Under the pieces are notes generated by a model. It did no database searches. It saw only the letters and a list, made by a program, of their open reading frames with translations, and was not told the origin of the DNA. Below are positions 25,550 to 33,058 of a DNA stretch of 64,000 bases, one piece after another. A program made the position numbers and the translations under genes. The first letter of the stretch is position 1, and every line of letters begins with the position of its first letter. This DNA comes from Lachnospiraceae bacterium. GTDB taxonomy: Bacteria > Bacillota > Clostridia > Lachnospirales > Lachnospiraceae. The stretch lies in assembly GCA_021771755.1 (NCBI GenBank), contig JAETOL010000008.1, positions 1 through 64,000 of the forward strand, given 5' to 3'.

Positions 25550-26011
25550 TCAGTGGCCGGAACGGGCTTCTGTATGGCTTTCTTCCGGGGGAACCCGGTC
25601 AGCATAGGCTTTTTTCAGTTCCTTGTAACAGTATTTGATAATCTCCTTACGGGTGATGATCCCGATGAAAAATCCCTGGTCATCTACAACCGGAACATAA
25701 TTCTGGTTAATGGCACGATCCAGGAGATCCTCCATATCGGCATCTGCATGCACCGGTTTATAGGTGGCCCGTCTGGGAATCGCCATAATGGAGATATCTT
25801 CCATTTCCTTAACATCCATGGTGTTCAGACGCTTCAGTCCCCAGAGAAGATCCCCTTCAGAAATGGTACCTGTATAGCGGCCGTCTATACTGAGGAGCGG
25901 GATACAGGAAAACTTCCTGTGTTCCATTTTTTCGATGGTCTGCCGCAGCGTATCATCCTCAAATATATAAGCTACTTCACTTTTGGGTGTCAGAAAAAAT
26001 AAAATATTCAC
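25550..26011 (-). CDS. CBS-domain protein
   Basis: A 153-residue cytoplasmic protein made of two CBS motifs (about residues 18-60, with FSCIPLLSIDGRYTGTISEGDLL, written here as two parts FSCIPLLSIDG and TGTISEGDLL, and about residues 78-135, VPVVDDQGFFIG and ITRKEIIK). Paired CBS domains usually bind adenosyl ligands (AMP, ATP, SAM, c-di-AMP). No attached enzyme or transporter domain, so it is a stand-alone regulator with unknown partner. It is a single gene on the minus strand. Confidence 0.85.
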   Translation of the reverse strand: MNILFFLTPKSEVAYIFEDDTLRQTIEKMEHRKFSCIPLLSIDGRYTGTISEGDLLWGLKRLNTMDVKEMEDISIMAIPRRATYKPVHADADMEDLLDRAINQNYVPVVDDQGFFIGIITRKEIIKYCYKELKKAYADRVPPEESHTEARSGH

Positions 26012-26158
26012 TTTGTGTACCTCTGTCTTTCCTGTCAGTGAAGAGAACGTCTGCTATCAAACATTCTCTCTTTTTTGTGTTGCTTTTCTATTGATATGAT
26101 AGTATGAAGGTACATGGCTGTCAATAAGTTAATTATTAAAATTTGGTGAAATATACAG

Positions 26159-26188
26159 TAAAAAACCACCTGAGTCAGGCGGTTTTTG
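26159..26188 (-). terminator. Terminator of asnA (also usable from the other strand)
   Basis: AAAAACCACCTGA (26161-26173) and GTCAGGCGGTTTTT (26174-26187) form a near-perfect stem with A- and T-runs at either end. Confidence 0.8.
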
Positions 26189-26220
26189 GCTACTGTTCAC
26201 AGAATGGACAGAAAAATTAT

Positions 26221-27228
26221 TTACAGCAGGCTGATGCCGTTAGCTTCTGCTTCTGCAAGAATCTCTTTTGGCCAGAGAGAAGCGTGAACCTCTCCGATGT
26301 GAGCCTTGCGAAGGAAAAACATACAGATACGGGACTGGCCGATACCGCCGCCAATGGTGTAAGGAAGTTCTTTGTTCAGGATCGCTTTCTGGAACTCCAG
26401 TTCTCTGCGGTCATCGCATCCGGATTCTGTAAGCTGAGCATCCAGGGCTTCTTCGTCAACACGGATTCCCATGGAAGAAAGCTCCAGAGCAATGTCCAGC
26501 ACCGGATAGTAAACAAGAATATCTCCGTTCAGCTCCCAGTCATCATAGTCAGGAGCGCGTCCGTCATGGCGTTCTCCATTGGTGAGAGCTTTGCCTACCT
26601 GCATAAGGAAAACAGCGCCTTTTTCCTTAACGATTTTATATTCTCTTTCCTTAGGTGTGCAGTCCGGATACATGTCTACCAGTTCCTGAGTAGATACAAA
26701 AGCAATTTCCTTAGGAAGGATTTCTTCTATATAATCATACTGGACAGCCATGTATTTTTCTGTTTTGCGGAGGACACTGTAAATAGAGCGGACGGTGTTG
26801 ATCAGAGTCTCCATGGTACGTTCTTCTTTGGAGATGATCTTTTCCCAGTCCCACTGATCTACGTATACAGAATGGATATTGTCAATATCTTCGTCTCTTC
26901 GGATGGCGATCATATCGGTATAAAGTCCTTCACCGTGAGAAAAACCGTATTTTTTAAGCGCATAGCGTTTCCATTTGGCAAGAGAGTGGACGATTTCAGC
27001 ATTTTCATCCATCCCTTTGATCTCAAAGCTTACCGGACGCTCTACACCATTCAGATTATCGTTCAGTCCGGAAGAAGGAGATACAAATACAGGAGCAGAC
27101 ACACGGAGAAGATTCAGTTTCTGAGCAAGAGTCTGCTGAAAAAAGTCTTTGACGGTCTTGATGGCTACCTGGGTATCATGAAGGTTCAGATCTGACTGAT
27201 ACCCTGCAGGAATTTTGAATTGTTCCAT
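26221..27228 (-). CDS. asnA: Aspartate-ammonia ligase (asparagine synthetase A)
   Basis: A 335-residue enzyme related to class II aminoacyl-tRNA synthetases; it makes asparagine from aspartate, ATP and ammonia, not glutamine. Seen: MEQFKIPAGYQSDLNLHDTQ at the start, SAPVFVSPSSGLNDNLNG, and the C-terminal GGGIGQSRICMFF. Start at 27228 follows AGGAGGATTATT on the minus strand, five codons inside the open frame. It has its own promoter, divergent from the zinc-ribbon gene. Confidence 0.96.
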   Translation of the reverse strand: MEQFKIPAGYQSDLNLHDTQVAIKTVKDFFQQTLAQKLNLLRVSAPVFVSPSSGLNDNLNGVERPVSFEIKGMDENAEIVHSLAKWKRYALKKYGFSHGEGLYTDMIAIRRDEDIDNIHSVYVDQWDWEKIISKEERTMETLINTVRSIYSVLRKTEKYMAVQYDYIEEILPKEIAFVSTQELVDMYPDCTPKEREYKIVKEKGAVFLMQVGKALTNGERHDGRAPDYDDWELNGDILVYYPVLDIALELSSMGIRVDEEALDAQLTESGCDDRRELEFQKAILNKELPYTIGGGIGQSRICMFFLRKAHIGEVHASLWPKEILAEAEANGISLL

Positions 27229-27260
27229 AATAATCCTCCTCAATGTTTTCGATAAGCCAT

Positions 27261-27289
27261 ATTATATCAGGAAAAACTTTCTAATGCAA
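27261..27289 (-). promoter_or_regulatory. Promoter of asnA
   Basis: Minus strand TTGCAT (27284-27289), 17 bp, TATAAT (27261-27266). Confidence 0.75.
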
Positions 27290-27297
27290 TTTTTAAC

Positions 27298-27326
27298 TTG
27301 CGGGATTTTGTCATATTCGATACAAT
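27298..27326 (+). promoter_or_regulatory. Promoter of the zinc-ribbon membrane protein gene
   Basis: TTGCGG (27298-27303), 17 bp, TACAAT (27321-27326). Its -35 is 8 bp from the divergent asnA -35. Confidence 0.55.
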
Positions 27327-27360
27327 AAAATCAGAAATCATATAAGGGAGGGTGGAGTGT

Positions 27361-28218
27361 ATGAGATGTCAGTTATGTGACGGTCCGATCGTGAATGGAA
27401 GATGCCGGGACTGTGGAATGCCTTATAGAAAAGACGAACTGTTGTATCATCTGAACGAGGATCGCAGAACGCATGAGAAACATGCTACAAACAAAGCGAG
27501 GGAGGAGCTTTTGAAGCGGATGGTTCCTCTGGGGGATACGGTAAAACAATCGGTGGATCAGGCTGTTCAAAAAAATGTGCAGAAGAAAGCAGGAAAAATG
27601 ACAGGTAAGACCATCGTACAGCCATCCGGTCAGACGCTGCAGCAGGCAAAGCAGAAGCAAAAAGCGGCTGCGAAAAATAAGAAAGAATTTGGCAGGAGCA
27701 ATAACAGTTCCTGGAATGTTGAAACAAAGGGCAAAAAAAAGAAATCTTTGGGAAGTGTCCTGTTTTGGATCCTTGTTGTTCTGGCCATCTTAGGATCTTC
27801 TGCCGGCGAGCTTGTGACTGAATGGAAAGAAGAGGAGACCTATACAGACACCACTTCTTTGGAGGATTTTCCGAAAAAGGACGTTGTGTATACAATCGGG
27901 GAGCCGGGAGGGAACGACGAGAACGATACCTATTCTTTTTCTTCCTGGTCCGGTCCGGATGGCAGGACAGTGTATGAGCTTGTTGCAGGCTTTGGCTCTG
28001 TAGAGGTGGGCATGAAACTGCCTTCCGGAGACTACAGGATCTATACAGACAATGACGAGGTCAAAATGATTTATAAAAAATCTGATGAGAAGAAAGCGGA
28101 AGTCTTTGAATTAAAGGAAGGCGATACGCTGGAGATGTTTTTGGCGCAGGGAGACATCCTGAAACTGGATGGAAACGGTGATTCTTATAAAAGCATGTAT
28201 TTTCAGGAACTTGACTGA
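27361..28218 (+). CDS. Zinc-ribbon single-pass membrane protein of unknown function
   Basis: A 285-residue protein not recognised as a named family. N-terminus: a compact zinc ribbon CQLCDG...CRDCG (residues 3-21). Then a basic, Lys/Gln-rich helical linker (about 40-125), one membrane helix VLFWILVVLAILGSSAG (about 135-151), and an extracellular acidic beta-rich domain (about 175-285) with VGMKLPSGDYRIYTD and FELKEGDTLEMF, reminiscent of small secreted beta domains. Topology: zinc ribbon inside, beta domain outside. It is monocistronic between a promoter and a terminator. It could be a sensor or envelope scaffold; this is a guess. Confidence 0.7.
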   Translation: MRCQLCDGPIVNGRCRDCGMPYRKDELLYHLNEDRRTHEKHATNKAREELLKRMVPLGDTVKQSVDQAVQKNVQKKAGKMTGKTIVQPSGQTLQQAKQKQKAAAKNKKEFGRSNNSSWNVETKGKKKKSLGSVLFWILVVLAILGSSAGELVTEWKEEETYTDTTSLEDFPKKDVVYTIGEPGGNDENDTYSFSSWSGPDGRTVYELVAGFGSVEVGMKLPSGDYRIYTDNDEVKMIYKKSDEKKAEVFELKEGDTLEMFLAQGDILKLDGNGDSYKSMYFQELD

Positions 28219-28226
28219 GGATTTCG

Positions 28227-28266
28227 AGGGGGAATAAAAAAGTAAAAATTCCCCCTTTCTTTTTAC
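28227..28266 (+). terminator. Terminator after the zinc-ribbon gene
   Basis: AGGGGGAAT (28227-28235) and ATTCCCCCT (28248-28256), 12-nt loop, then TTCTTTTT. Confidence 0.8.
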
Positions 28267-28310
28267 AGGATATTGTGTTATACTCAATTTTGCAACACTA
28301 GATATGGGGA
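28263..28310 (+). promoter_or_regulatory. Promoter and paired NrdR-like boxes of the second nrdD
   Basis: A TATACT -10 with extended TG lies at 28279-28284; the -35 is poor. It is flanked by two 16-mers each matching 12 of 16 positions of the NrdR consensus: 28263-28278 (ending ATATTGTGT) and 28295-28310 (beginning ACACTAGATATGG). Start-to-start spacing is 32 bp, the usual NrdR spacing, and the pair brackets the -10 and start site. Confidence 0.5.
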
Positions 28311-28323
28311 AAATATCGTAGGG

Positions 28324-28352
28324 ATGCACATGGAAGAGACGTGCATTTTTTT
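28324..28352 (+). terminator. Possible leader attenuator before the second nrdD
   Basis: ATGCAC (28324-28329), an 11-nt loop, GTGCAT (28341-28346) and seven Ts to 28352, only 26 bp upstream of the start codon. The stem is short, so it may be leaky. Confidence 0.45.
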
Positions 28353-28378
28353 ACGAGATGAAATAGGAGAAAAATGGT

Positions 28379-30514
28379 ATGATTTATGTGATCAAAAAAG
28401 ATGGGACAAAGGAAGAATTTAATCCACAGAAGATCGTAGCTGCGGTAAATAAGTCTGCCGCAAGGATTCTGTATACATTTTCTCAGGAGGAGAAAGACTT
28501 TATCTGCCGTTTTGCGCAGGAACATGCAGATTCCCTTGGTAAAAACGAGATCCAGATTCAGGAGATGCATAATATCGTGGAAGGAGCTCTGGAAAGAGTG
28601 AATCCGGCAGTGGCAAAAAGCTATCGCGACTACCGTAATTATAAGCTGGATTTTATCCACATGATGGATGATGTGTATACCAAGAGCCAGGCAATCCGCT
28701 ATATTGGTGACAAGAGTAATGCGAATACAGACAGTGCTCTTGTAGCAACAAAGAGAAGTCTGATCTTTAACGAACTGAATAAGGAACTGTACCGTAAATT
28801 TTTTATGAACCGCAACGAGCTTCAGGCATGTAAAGATGGTTACATCTATATCCATGACCAGTCTGCCCGTCTGGATACCATGAATTGCTGCCTTTTTGAT
28901 GTGGCGTCTGTACTCAAAGGCGGATTTGAGATGGGAAATGTGTGGTATAATGAACCCAAAACCCTGGATACCGCTTTTGATGTTATGGGAGATATTGTCC
29001 TCAGTACTGCTGCTCAGCAGTATGGTGGTTTTACAGTGCCGGAGGTAGATAAGATCCTGGCTCCTTATGCACAGAAAAGTTATGATAAATATGTACAGGA
29101 ATTCCTGAAATATTCTGATCAGAGCTGGACCGGAAGGGAAGAGAAAGCAATTGAATATGCGCTGGATAAGGTTCGCAGAGATTTTGATCAGGGATGGCAG
29201 GGAATTGAGTATAAGCTGAATACAGTCGGATCTTCCAGAGGAGATTATCCGTTCGTGACGGTAACGCTGGGATTGGGAACAGGACGTTTTGAAAAAATGT
29301 GCAATATGTCCCTTCTGGAAGTACACAAAGGCGGACAGGGCAAGGACGGCCATAAAAAACCGGTTCTTTTCCCGAAAATTGTATTCCTTTATGATGAAAA
29401 TATCCATGGACCGGGACAATGCTGTGAGGATGTATTTGAGGCAGGTGTGGACTGCTCTGCCAAGACGATGTATCCGGACTGGCTGTCTATGTCAGGAAAA
29501 GGCTATATTGCCAGTATGTATAAGCAGTATGGAAAGGTGATCAGTCCGATGGGATGCCGTGCATTTTTGAGCCCCTGGTATGAAAGAGGCGGCATGTATC
29601 CGGCAGACGAGAAGGACAGCCCGGTATTTGTAGGCCGCTTTAATGTGGGCGCTGTAAGTCTTCATCTTCCGATGATCCTTGCAAAAGCACGGGCAGAGAG
29701 CAGAGACTTCTATGAAGTGCTTGATTTTTATCTGGAAATGATCCGCAACCTTCACATTCGTACCTATGAGTATCTGGGCCAGATGAGAGCATCTACCAAT
29801 CCTCTTGCATACTGTGAGGGAGGATTTTACGGCGGACATCTGCAGCCGCATGAAAAGATCGGCAAGATCCTGAAACCGATGACTGCTTCTTTTGGAATTA
29901 CAGCGCTGAATGAGCTGCAGGAGCTTTACAATGGCAAATCTATCCGCGAGGACGGACAGTTTGCTCTTGAAGTACTGAAATATATCAACAATAAGGTAAA
30001 TCAGTTCAAAGAAGAGGATGGAAACCTCTATGCAATCTACGGAACACCGGCAGAAAGTCTCTGCGGTCTTCAGGTAGAACAGTTCCGTAAGATGTATGGT
30101 ATTATCGAAGGCGTTTCCGATCGTCCTTATGTAAGCAACAGCTTCCACTGTCATGTAACAGAGGATGTGACTCCGATCGAGAAACAGGATCTGGAAGGCC
30201 GCTTCTGGGAACTCTGCAATGGCGGAAAGATCCAGTATGTCCGCTATCCGATCGGATATAATAAAGAAGCTATCCGCACACTGATCCGCAGAGCTATGGA
30301 TCTGGGATATTACGAAGGAGTAAACCTTTCTCTGGCTTACTGTGATGACTGTGGCCATGAGGAACTGGAGATGGATGTATGTCCGGTATGCGGTTCTACC
30401 AATCTGACAAAGATTGACCGTATGAACGGATACCTTTCCTACAGCCGTGTCCATGGAGATACACGTCTTAACGAGGCCAAGATGGCAGAGATCGCAGAAA
30501 GAAAATCTATGTAA
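28379..30514 (+). CDS. nrdD: Anaerobic (class III) ribonucleoside-triphosphate reductase, second form
   Basis: A 711-residue glycyl-radical reductase clearly different from the one at 8.4 kb. N-terminal ATP-cone (MIYVIKKDGTKEEFNPQKI), barrel with HIHDQSARLDTMNCC and ASTNPLAYCEGG, a four-Cys zinc site (CDDCG, CPVCG), and the radical loop RMNGYLSYSR with Gly at about residue 684. It ends 27 residues later with no redoxin domain, so it must use a different reductant (formate or a separate redoxin; not decidable here). No nrdG lies beside it. Start follows AGGAGAAAA. Confidence 0.92.
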   Translation: MIYVIKKDGTKEEFNPQKIVAAVNKSAARILYTFSQEEKDFICRFAQEHADSLGKNEIQIQEMHNIVEGALERVNPAVAKSYRDYRNYKLDFIHMMDDVYTKSQAIRYIGDKSNANTDSALVATKRSLIFNELNKELYRKFFMNRNELQACKDGYIYIHDQSARLDTMNCCLFDVASVLKGGFEMGNVWYNEPKTLDTAFDVMGDIVLSTAAQQYGGFTVPEVDKILAPYAQKSYDKYVQEFLKYSDQSWTGREEKAIEYALDKVRRDFDQGWQGIEYKLNTVGSSRGDYPFVTVTLGLGTGRFEKMCNMSLLEVHKGGQGKDGHKKPVLFPKIVFLYDENIHGPGQCCEDVFEAGVDCSAKTMYPDWLSMSGKGYIASMYKQYGKVISPMGCRAFLSPWYERGGMYPADEKDSPVFVGRFNVGAVSLHLPMILAKARAESRDFYEVLDFYLEMIRNLHIRTYEYLGQMRASTNPLAYCEGGFYGGHLQPHEKIGKILKPMTASFGITALNELQELYNGKSIREDGQFALEVLKYINNKVNQFKEEDGNLYAIYGTPAESLCGLQVEQFRKMYGIIEGVSDRPYVSNSFHCHVTEDVTPIEKQDLEGRFWELCNGGKIQYVRYPIGYNKEAIRTLIRRAMDLGYYEGVNLSLAYCDDCGHEELEMDVCPVCGSTNLTKIDRMNGYLSYSRVHGDTRLNEAKMAEIAERKSM

Positions 30515-30518
30515 ATAC

Positions 30519-30557
30519 AAAAATCCCGGCAGGTTTCGCGAAACCGCCGGGATTTTT
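30519..30557 (+). terminator. Bidirectional terminator between nrdD and eutJ
   Basis: AAAATCCCGGC (30520-30530) with GCCGGGATTTTT (30546-30557), plus an inner GGTTTC/GAAACC stem. Serves both converging transcripts. Confidence 0.88.
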
Positions 30558-30565
30558 CAGATGGT

Positions 30566-31399
30566 TTATTTTGTTTTTAATTCCGGAAGCTGACAGCAGT
30601 ATGCGATGCCCAGAGGGGTTACCAGAAGCGGATGGACCGGCTGATAAACTGGCAGCTTCAGCTTTTTCTCAAATACAGAAGTGAATTCCCGGAACATGGA
30701 GGAACCGCCGACTACATATACGGCAGGAACTTCATAGCCCTTCAGGAATTTCTCTGTGATCAGTGCCATTTTTTCTACCGTGGCTTTGATCACCGGGAAA
30801 ATTTCATCCTGCTTATCCGGCTGGGTCTTCAGGACTTCTGCTTCTTCATAGGGAATGCGGTAATGTCCGGCTACCGTCATGGTCATATGTGTGCCGCCGG
30901 TGGCCTCATCGTCTGTATAAATAACCTTTCCGTCTTTCAGAATACTGATTCCGGTAGTGCCGCCGCCTACATCTACAACCGCTCCATCGGTGATCTTCAG
31001 AACGGCCGATGCTGCGGTAGGCTCGTCTACGATATTTGTAACCTCGAAGCCGGCGCCTTCCAGCACATAGCCGATACTTTTGACACTGCCCTGGTTTACA
31101 CCGGGAGGAATGGCTGCTGCAGCATAGGGAAGCTCGGTTCCAAGTCTTTCTTCCAGAGTTTCTTTCAGTCTGGAAACAAGCTGTACAGACTCATAATAAT
31201 TGACGATCACTCCGTCCTGGATTGCATGAGAAGGAGCAGAGATTCCGGCGATGGGGCGGTTGGAAGTGTCCACTACAGCAAGGACTGTGTTGGCTGTTCC
31301 AAGATCCACTCCTACTTTTAATCGTCCTCTGTATTTTTTGCATTCGCCTGTGCGGACAAGTTCTGCAAAATTTGACAGTGTTCTGCTTTTTAAATCCAT
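30566..31399 (-). CDS. eutJ: EutJ-like actin/HSP70-fold ATPase (ethanolamine utilisation family)
   Basis: A 277-residue protein of the EutJ/PduJ-like chaperone group within the sugar kinase/HSP70/actin superfamily. Phosphate loops VGVDLGTANTVLAVVD (residues 28-43) and VVDVGGGTTGIS, and an adenosine loop VVGGSSMF, are present, with the family tail LLVTPLGIAYCC. In eut clusters it is proposed to protect or reactivate the B12 enzyme. Here no other eut gene is visible; its neighbour 46 bp upstream is arcC on the same strand. The assignment to the family is firm; the biological role in this context is unknown. Confidence 0.82.
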   Translation of the reverse strand: MDLKSRTLSNFAELVRTGECKKYRGRLKVGVDLGTANTVLAVVDTSNRPIAGISAPSHAIQDGVIVNYYESVQLVSRLKETLEERLGTELPYAAAAIPPGVNQGSVKSIGYVLEGAGFEVTNIVDEPTAASAVLKITDGAVVDVGGGTTGISILKDGKVIYTDDEATGGTHMTMTVAGHYRIPYEEAEVLKTQPDKQDEIFPVIKATVEKMALITEKFLKGYEVPAVYVVGGSSMFREFTSVFEKKLKLPVYQPVHPLLVTPLGIAYCCQLPELKTK

Positions 31400-31445
31400 T
31401 TTGGTACTCCGTTTTACGGCTGCTTATTCTTACAGCAGCTGTTTT

Positions 31446-32378
31446 TTATTTTATGATGGTTCCGGTTTTTTCTTTATATCCTTCTTCGGCATGAGCAATA
31501 TCGGTGATAATAGCACGTCTGCCTTCGCCTTTTTCAATGAAGGAAAGTCCGGCTTCGATTTTGGGGAGCATGGAACCCTTTGCAAACTGACCGGCTTCTA
31601 CATATTTATGTGCATCTTCTGCTGACAGGGTGCCAAGAAGCTCTTCTTTTTCAGTGCCCATGTTCAGGCTGACTTTTTCTACACTTGTGAGAATGAGAAG
31701 AGTGTCTGCATTTAATTCTTCAGCGAGAAGTCCGCTGGCAAGATCTTTTTCGATAATGGCGCTGGCTCCATGAAGCTCAATGCCCTGCTCCAGAACCGGG
31801 ATTCCGCCGCCGCCTGCTGCGATCACGATCTGTTCGGCTGCAGTCAGTGCGCGTACAGTTTCAAGCTCCACAATACGCTGGGGCTTCGGAGAAGCCAGGA
31901 TTCTCCGGAACTGTCCTTCGGAGATTTCCGTTACATAATTTCCTTTTTCTTCTTCTGTTTCTGCTTCTTCGGCAGTCAGTACACGGCCGATGATCTTTTC
32001 CGGTTCTGCAAAAGCGTCATCATAGGGATCGATGACTACCTGGGTAAGTACGGTTGCCACCGGTTTATAAATACCGCGGGAGAGAAGCTCTGCGCGGATC
32101 GCATTCTGCAGGTCATAGCCGATATATCCCTGGCTCATTGCGGAACATACAGACATAGGGGCAAACGTATATTTCGGATGTGCCTTACCGAATTCATTCA
32201 TTGCAGTGTGGATCATACCTACCTGAGGTCCGTTGCTGTGGGAGATCACTACATTTGTGCCGTCTTCAACCAGATCGGCAATCGCTTTTGCCGCTGCCTT
32301 GGTGGCAATTTTCTGTTCCGGCAGGGTGGTTCCCAGTGCCTTGTGTCCTAATGCAACTACTACAGTTTTTTCGCTCAT
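31446..32378 (-). CDS. arcC: Carbamate kinase
   Basis: A 310-residue amino-acid-kinase-fold enzyme that converts carbamoyl phosphate plus ADP to ATP, ammonia and CO2. Seen: VVVALGHKALG at the N-terminus, SHSNGPQVGM near residue 49, IAAGGGGIPV, and KGSMLPKIEAGLSFIEKG. The usual arginine deiminase partners arcA and arcB are absent here; it heads a two-gene minus-strand unit with eutJ. The carbamoyl-phosphate source could be purine or allantoin breakdown or citrulline; undecided. The conserved Asn in ALGHKALG position (usually ALGGNAL) is His-Lys here. Confidence 0.92.
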   Translation of the reverse strand: MSEKTVVVALGHKALGTTLPEQKIATKAAAKAIADLVEDGTNVVISHSNGPQVGMIHTAMNEFGKAHPKYTFAPMSVCSAMSQGYIGYDLQNAIRAELLSRGIYKPVATVLTQVVIDPYDDAFAEPEKIIGRVLTAEEAETEEEKGNYVTEISEGQFRRILASPKPQRIVELETVRALTAAEQIVIAAGGGGIPVLEQGIELHGASAIIEKDLASGLLAEELNADTLLILTSVEKVSLNMGTEKEELLGTLSAEDAHKYVEAGQFAKGSMLPKIEAGLSFIEKGEGRRAIITDIAHAEEGYKEKTGTIIK

Positions 32379-32416
32379 AGGAATTCCTCATTTCTTTTTC
32401 GTTTTGGATAACCCTA

Positions 32417-32445
32417 ATTATAAAAGAATGAAGATGGAATTGCAA
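32417..32445 (-). promoter_or_regulatory. Promoter of arcC-eutJ
   Basis: Minus strand TTGCAA (32440-32445), 17-bp spacer, TATAAT (32417-32422). Confidence 0.75.
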
Positions 32446-33058
32446 TAGAGGATTAAAGATGAAGGCATTTACACATTAAAAAAACGATGGACGAAAGCAG
32501 AACGGAATATATACTTGCTGATTGGAACGGCGAGGCAAAGGAAAAGCCGCCTGTTTTCACAGACGGCCGTTTTCCTTAACTTTTTTGAGGGGGGAGATAG
32601 AGAGTGGTTATTCATCTATCCAAAACATATTATATCGGAGAATTGTGTGCAAAGTGTGTACTGTTTCTAAAAGAAATAGAAAAAATATAAAGAAAAATTA
32701 AATTAAAAGGATTTTTATCCTCGTCTATTGTTTATTTTTTCAAACCATGTTACAGTAAAAACATTCAGCCCGCAGTCTGCGGGTGCGTAACGGCAGATGC
32801 CTGTTTCGGGGGTGTTTGACAGCTGTCTGCAGTATATTTCTTAGTGCCGTGTCGGCACACATTCCAATCAGTTCCTTATTATAAATGACTGTTAAATGAC
32901 TGCTTTGGCAGGAGTTTTTTCCTGCGGCAAAAAAGAAAAGAAAGGGGAGATGCCATTGTCCTTGGAGAAAAACAGGAGAAAAACGGGGCGGATCATATGC
33001 TGCAGAAGATCTGTGCTCCGGAAACGATAAGCACTGCAGCAGAAAGAGAGCGGATATT
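32446..33058 (+). other. Long non-coding region with several hairpins
   Basis: More than 600 bp without a convincing gene. It holds an isolated imperfect hairpin (32540-32575), a promoter (32728-32756), and then a leader of about 300 nt with four perfect small stems: 32769-32783 (CCCGCA/TGCGGG), 32793-32830 (GCAGA/TCTGC), 32844-32858 (GTGCCG/CGGCAC) and 32908-32925 (GCAGGA/TCCTGC). I could not match it to a known riboswitch class. Confidence 0.55.
32728..32756 (+). promoter_or_regulatory. Promoter of the surface-protein gene and its leader
   Basis: TTGTTT (32728-32733), 17 bp, TACAGT (32751-32756), about 300 bp upstream of the start codon. Confidence 0.5.

Noticed and set aside
26143-27195. 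A 350-codon open frame on the plus strand opposite asnA
   Set aside because: It lies wholly antisense to a clearly conserved enzyme, has no ribosome site and low-complexity composition; a coding shadow.
28298-29419. A 373-codon minus-strand frame opposite the second nrdD
   Set aside because: Antisense shadow of a conserved glycyl-radical enzyme; crosses its promoter.
30566-32378. Remnant of an ethanolamine utilisation or arginine deiminase operon
   Set aside because: Both genes are intact with a good promoter, and no fragments of eut or arc partners were seen.
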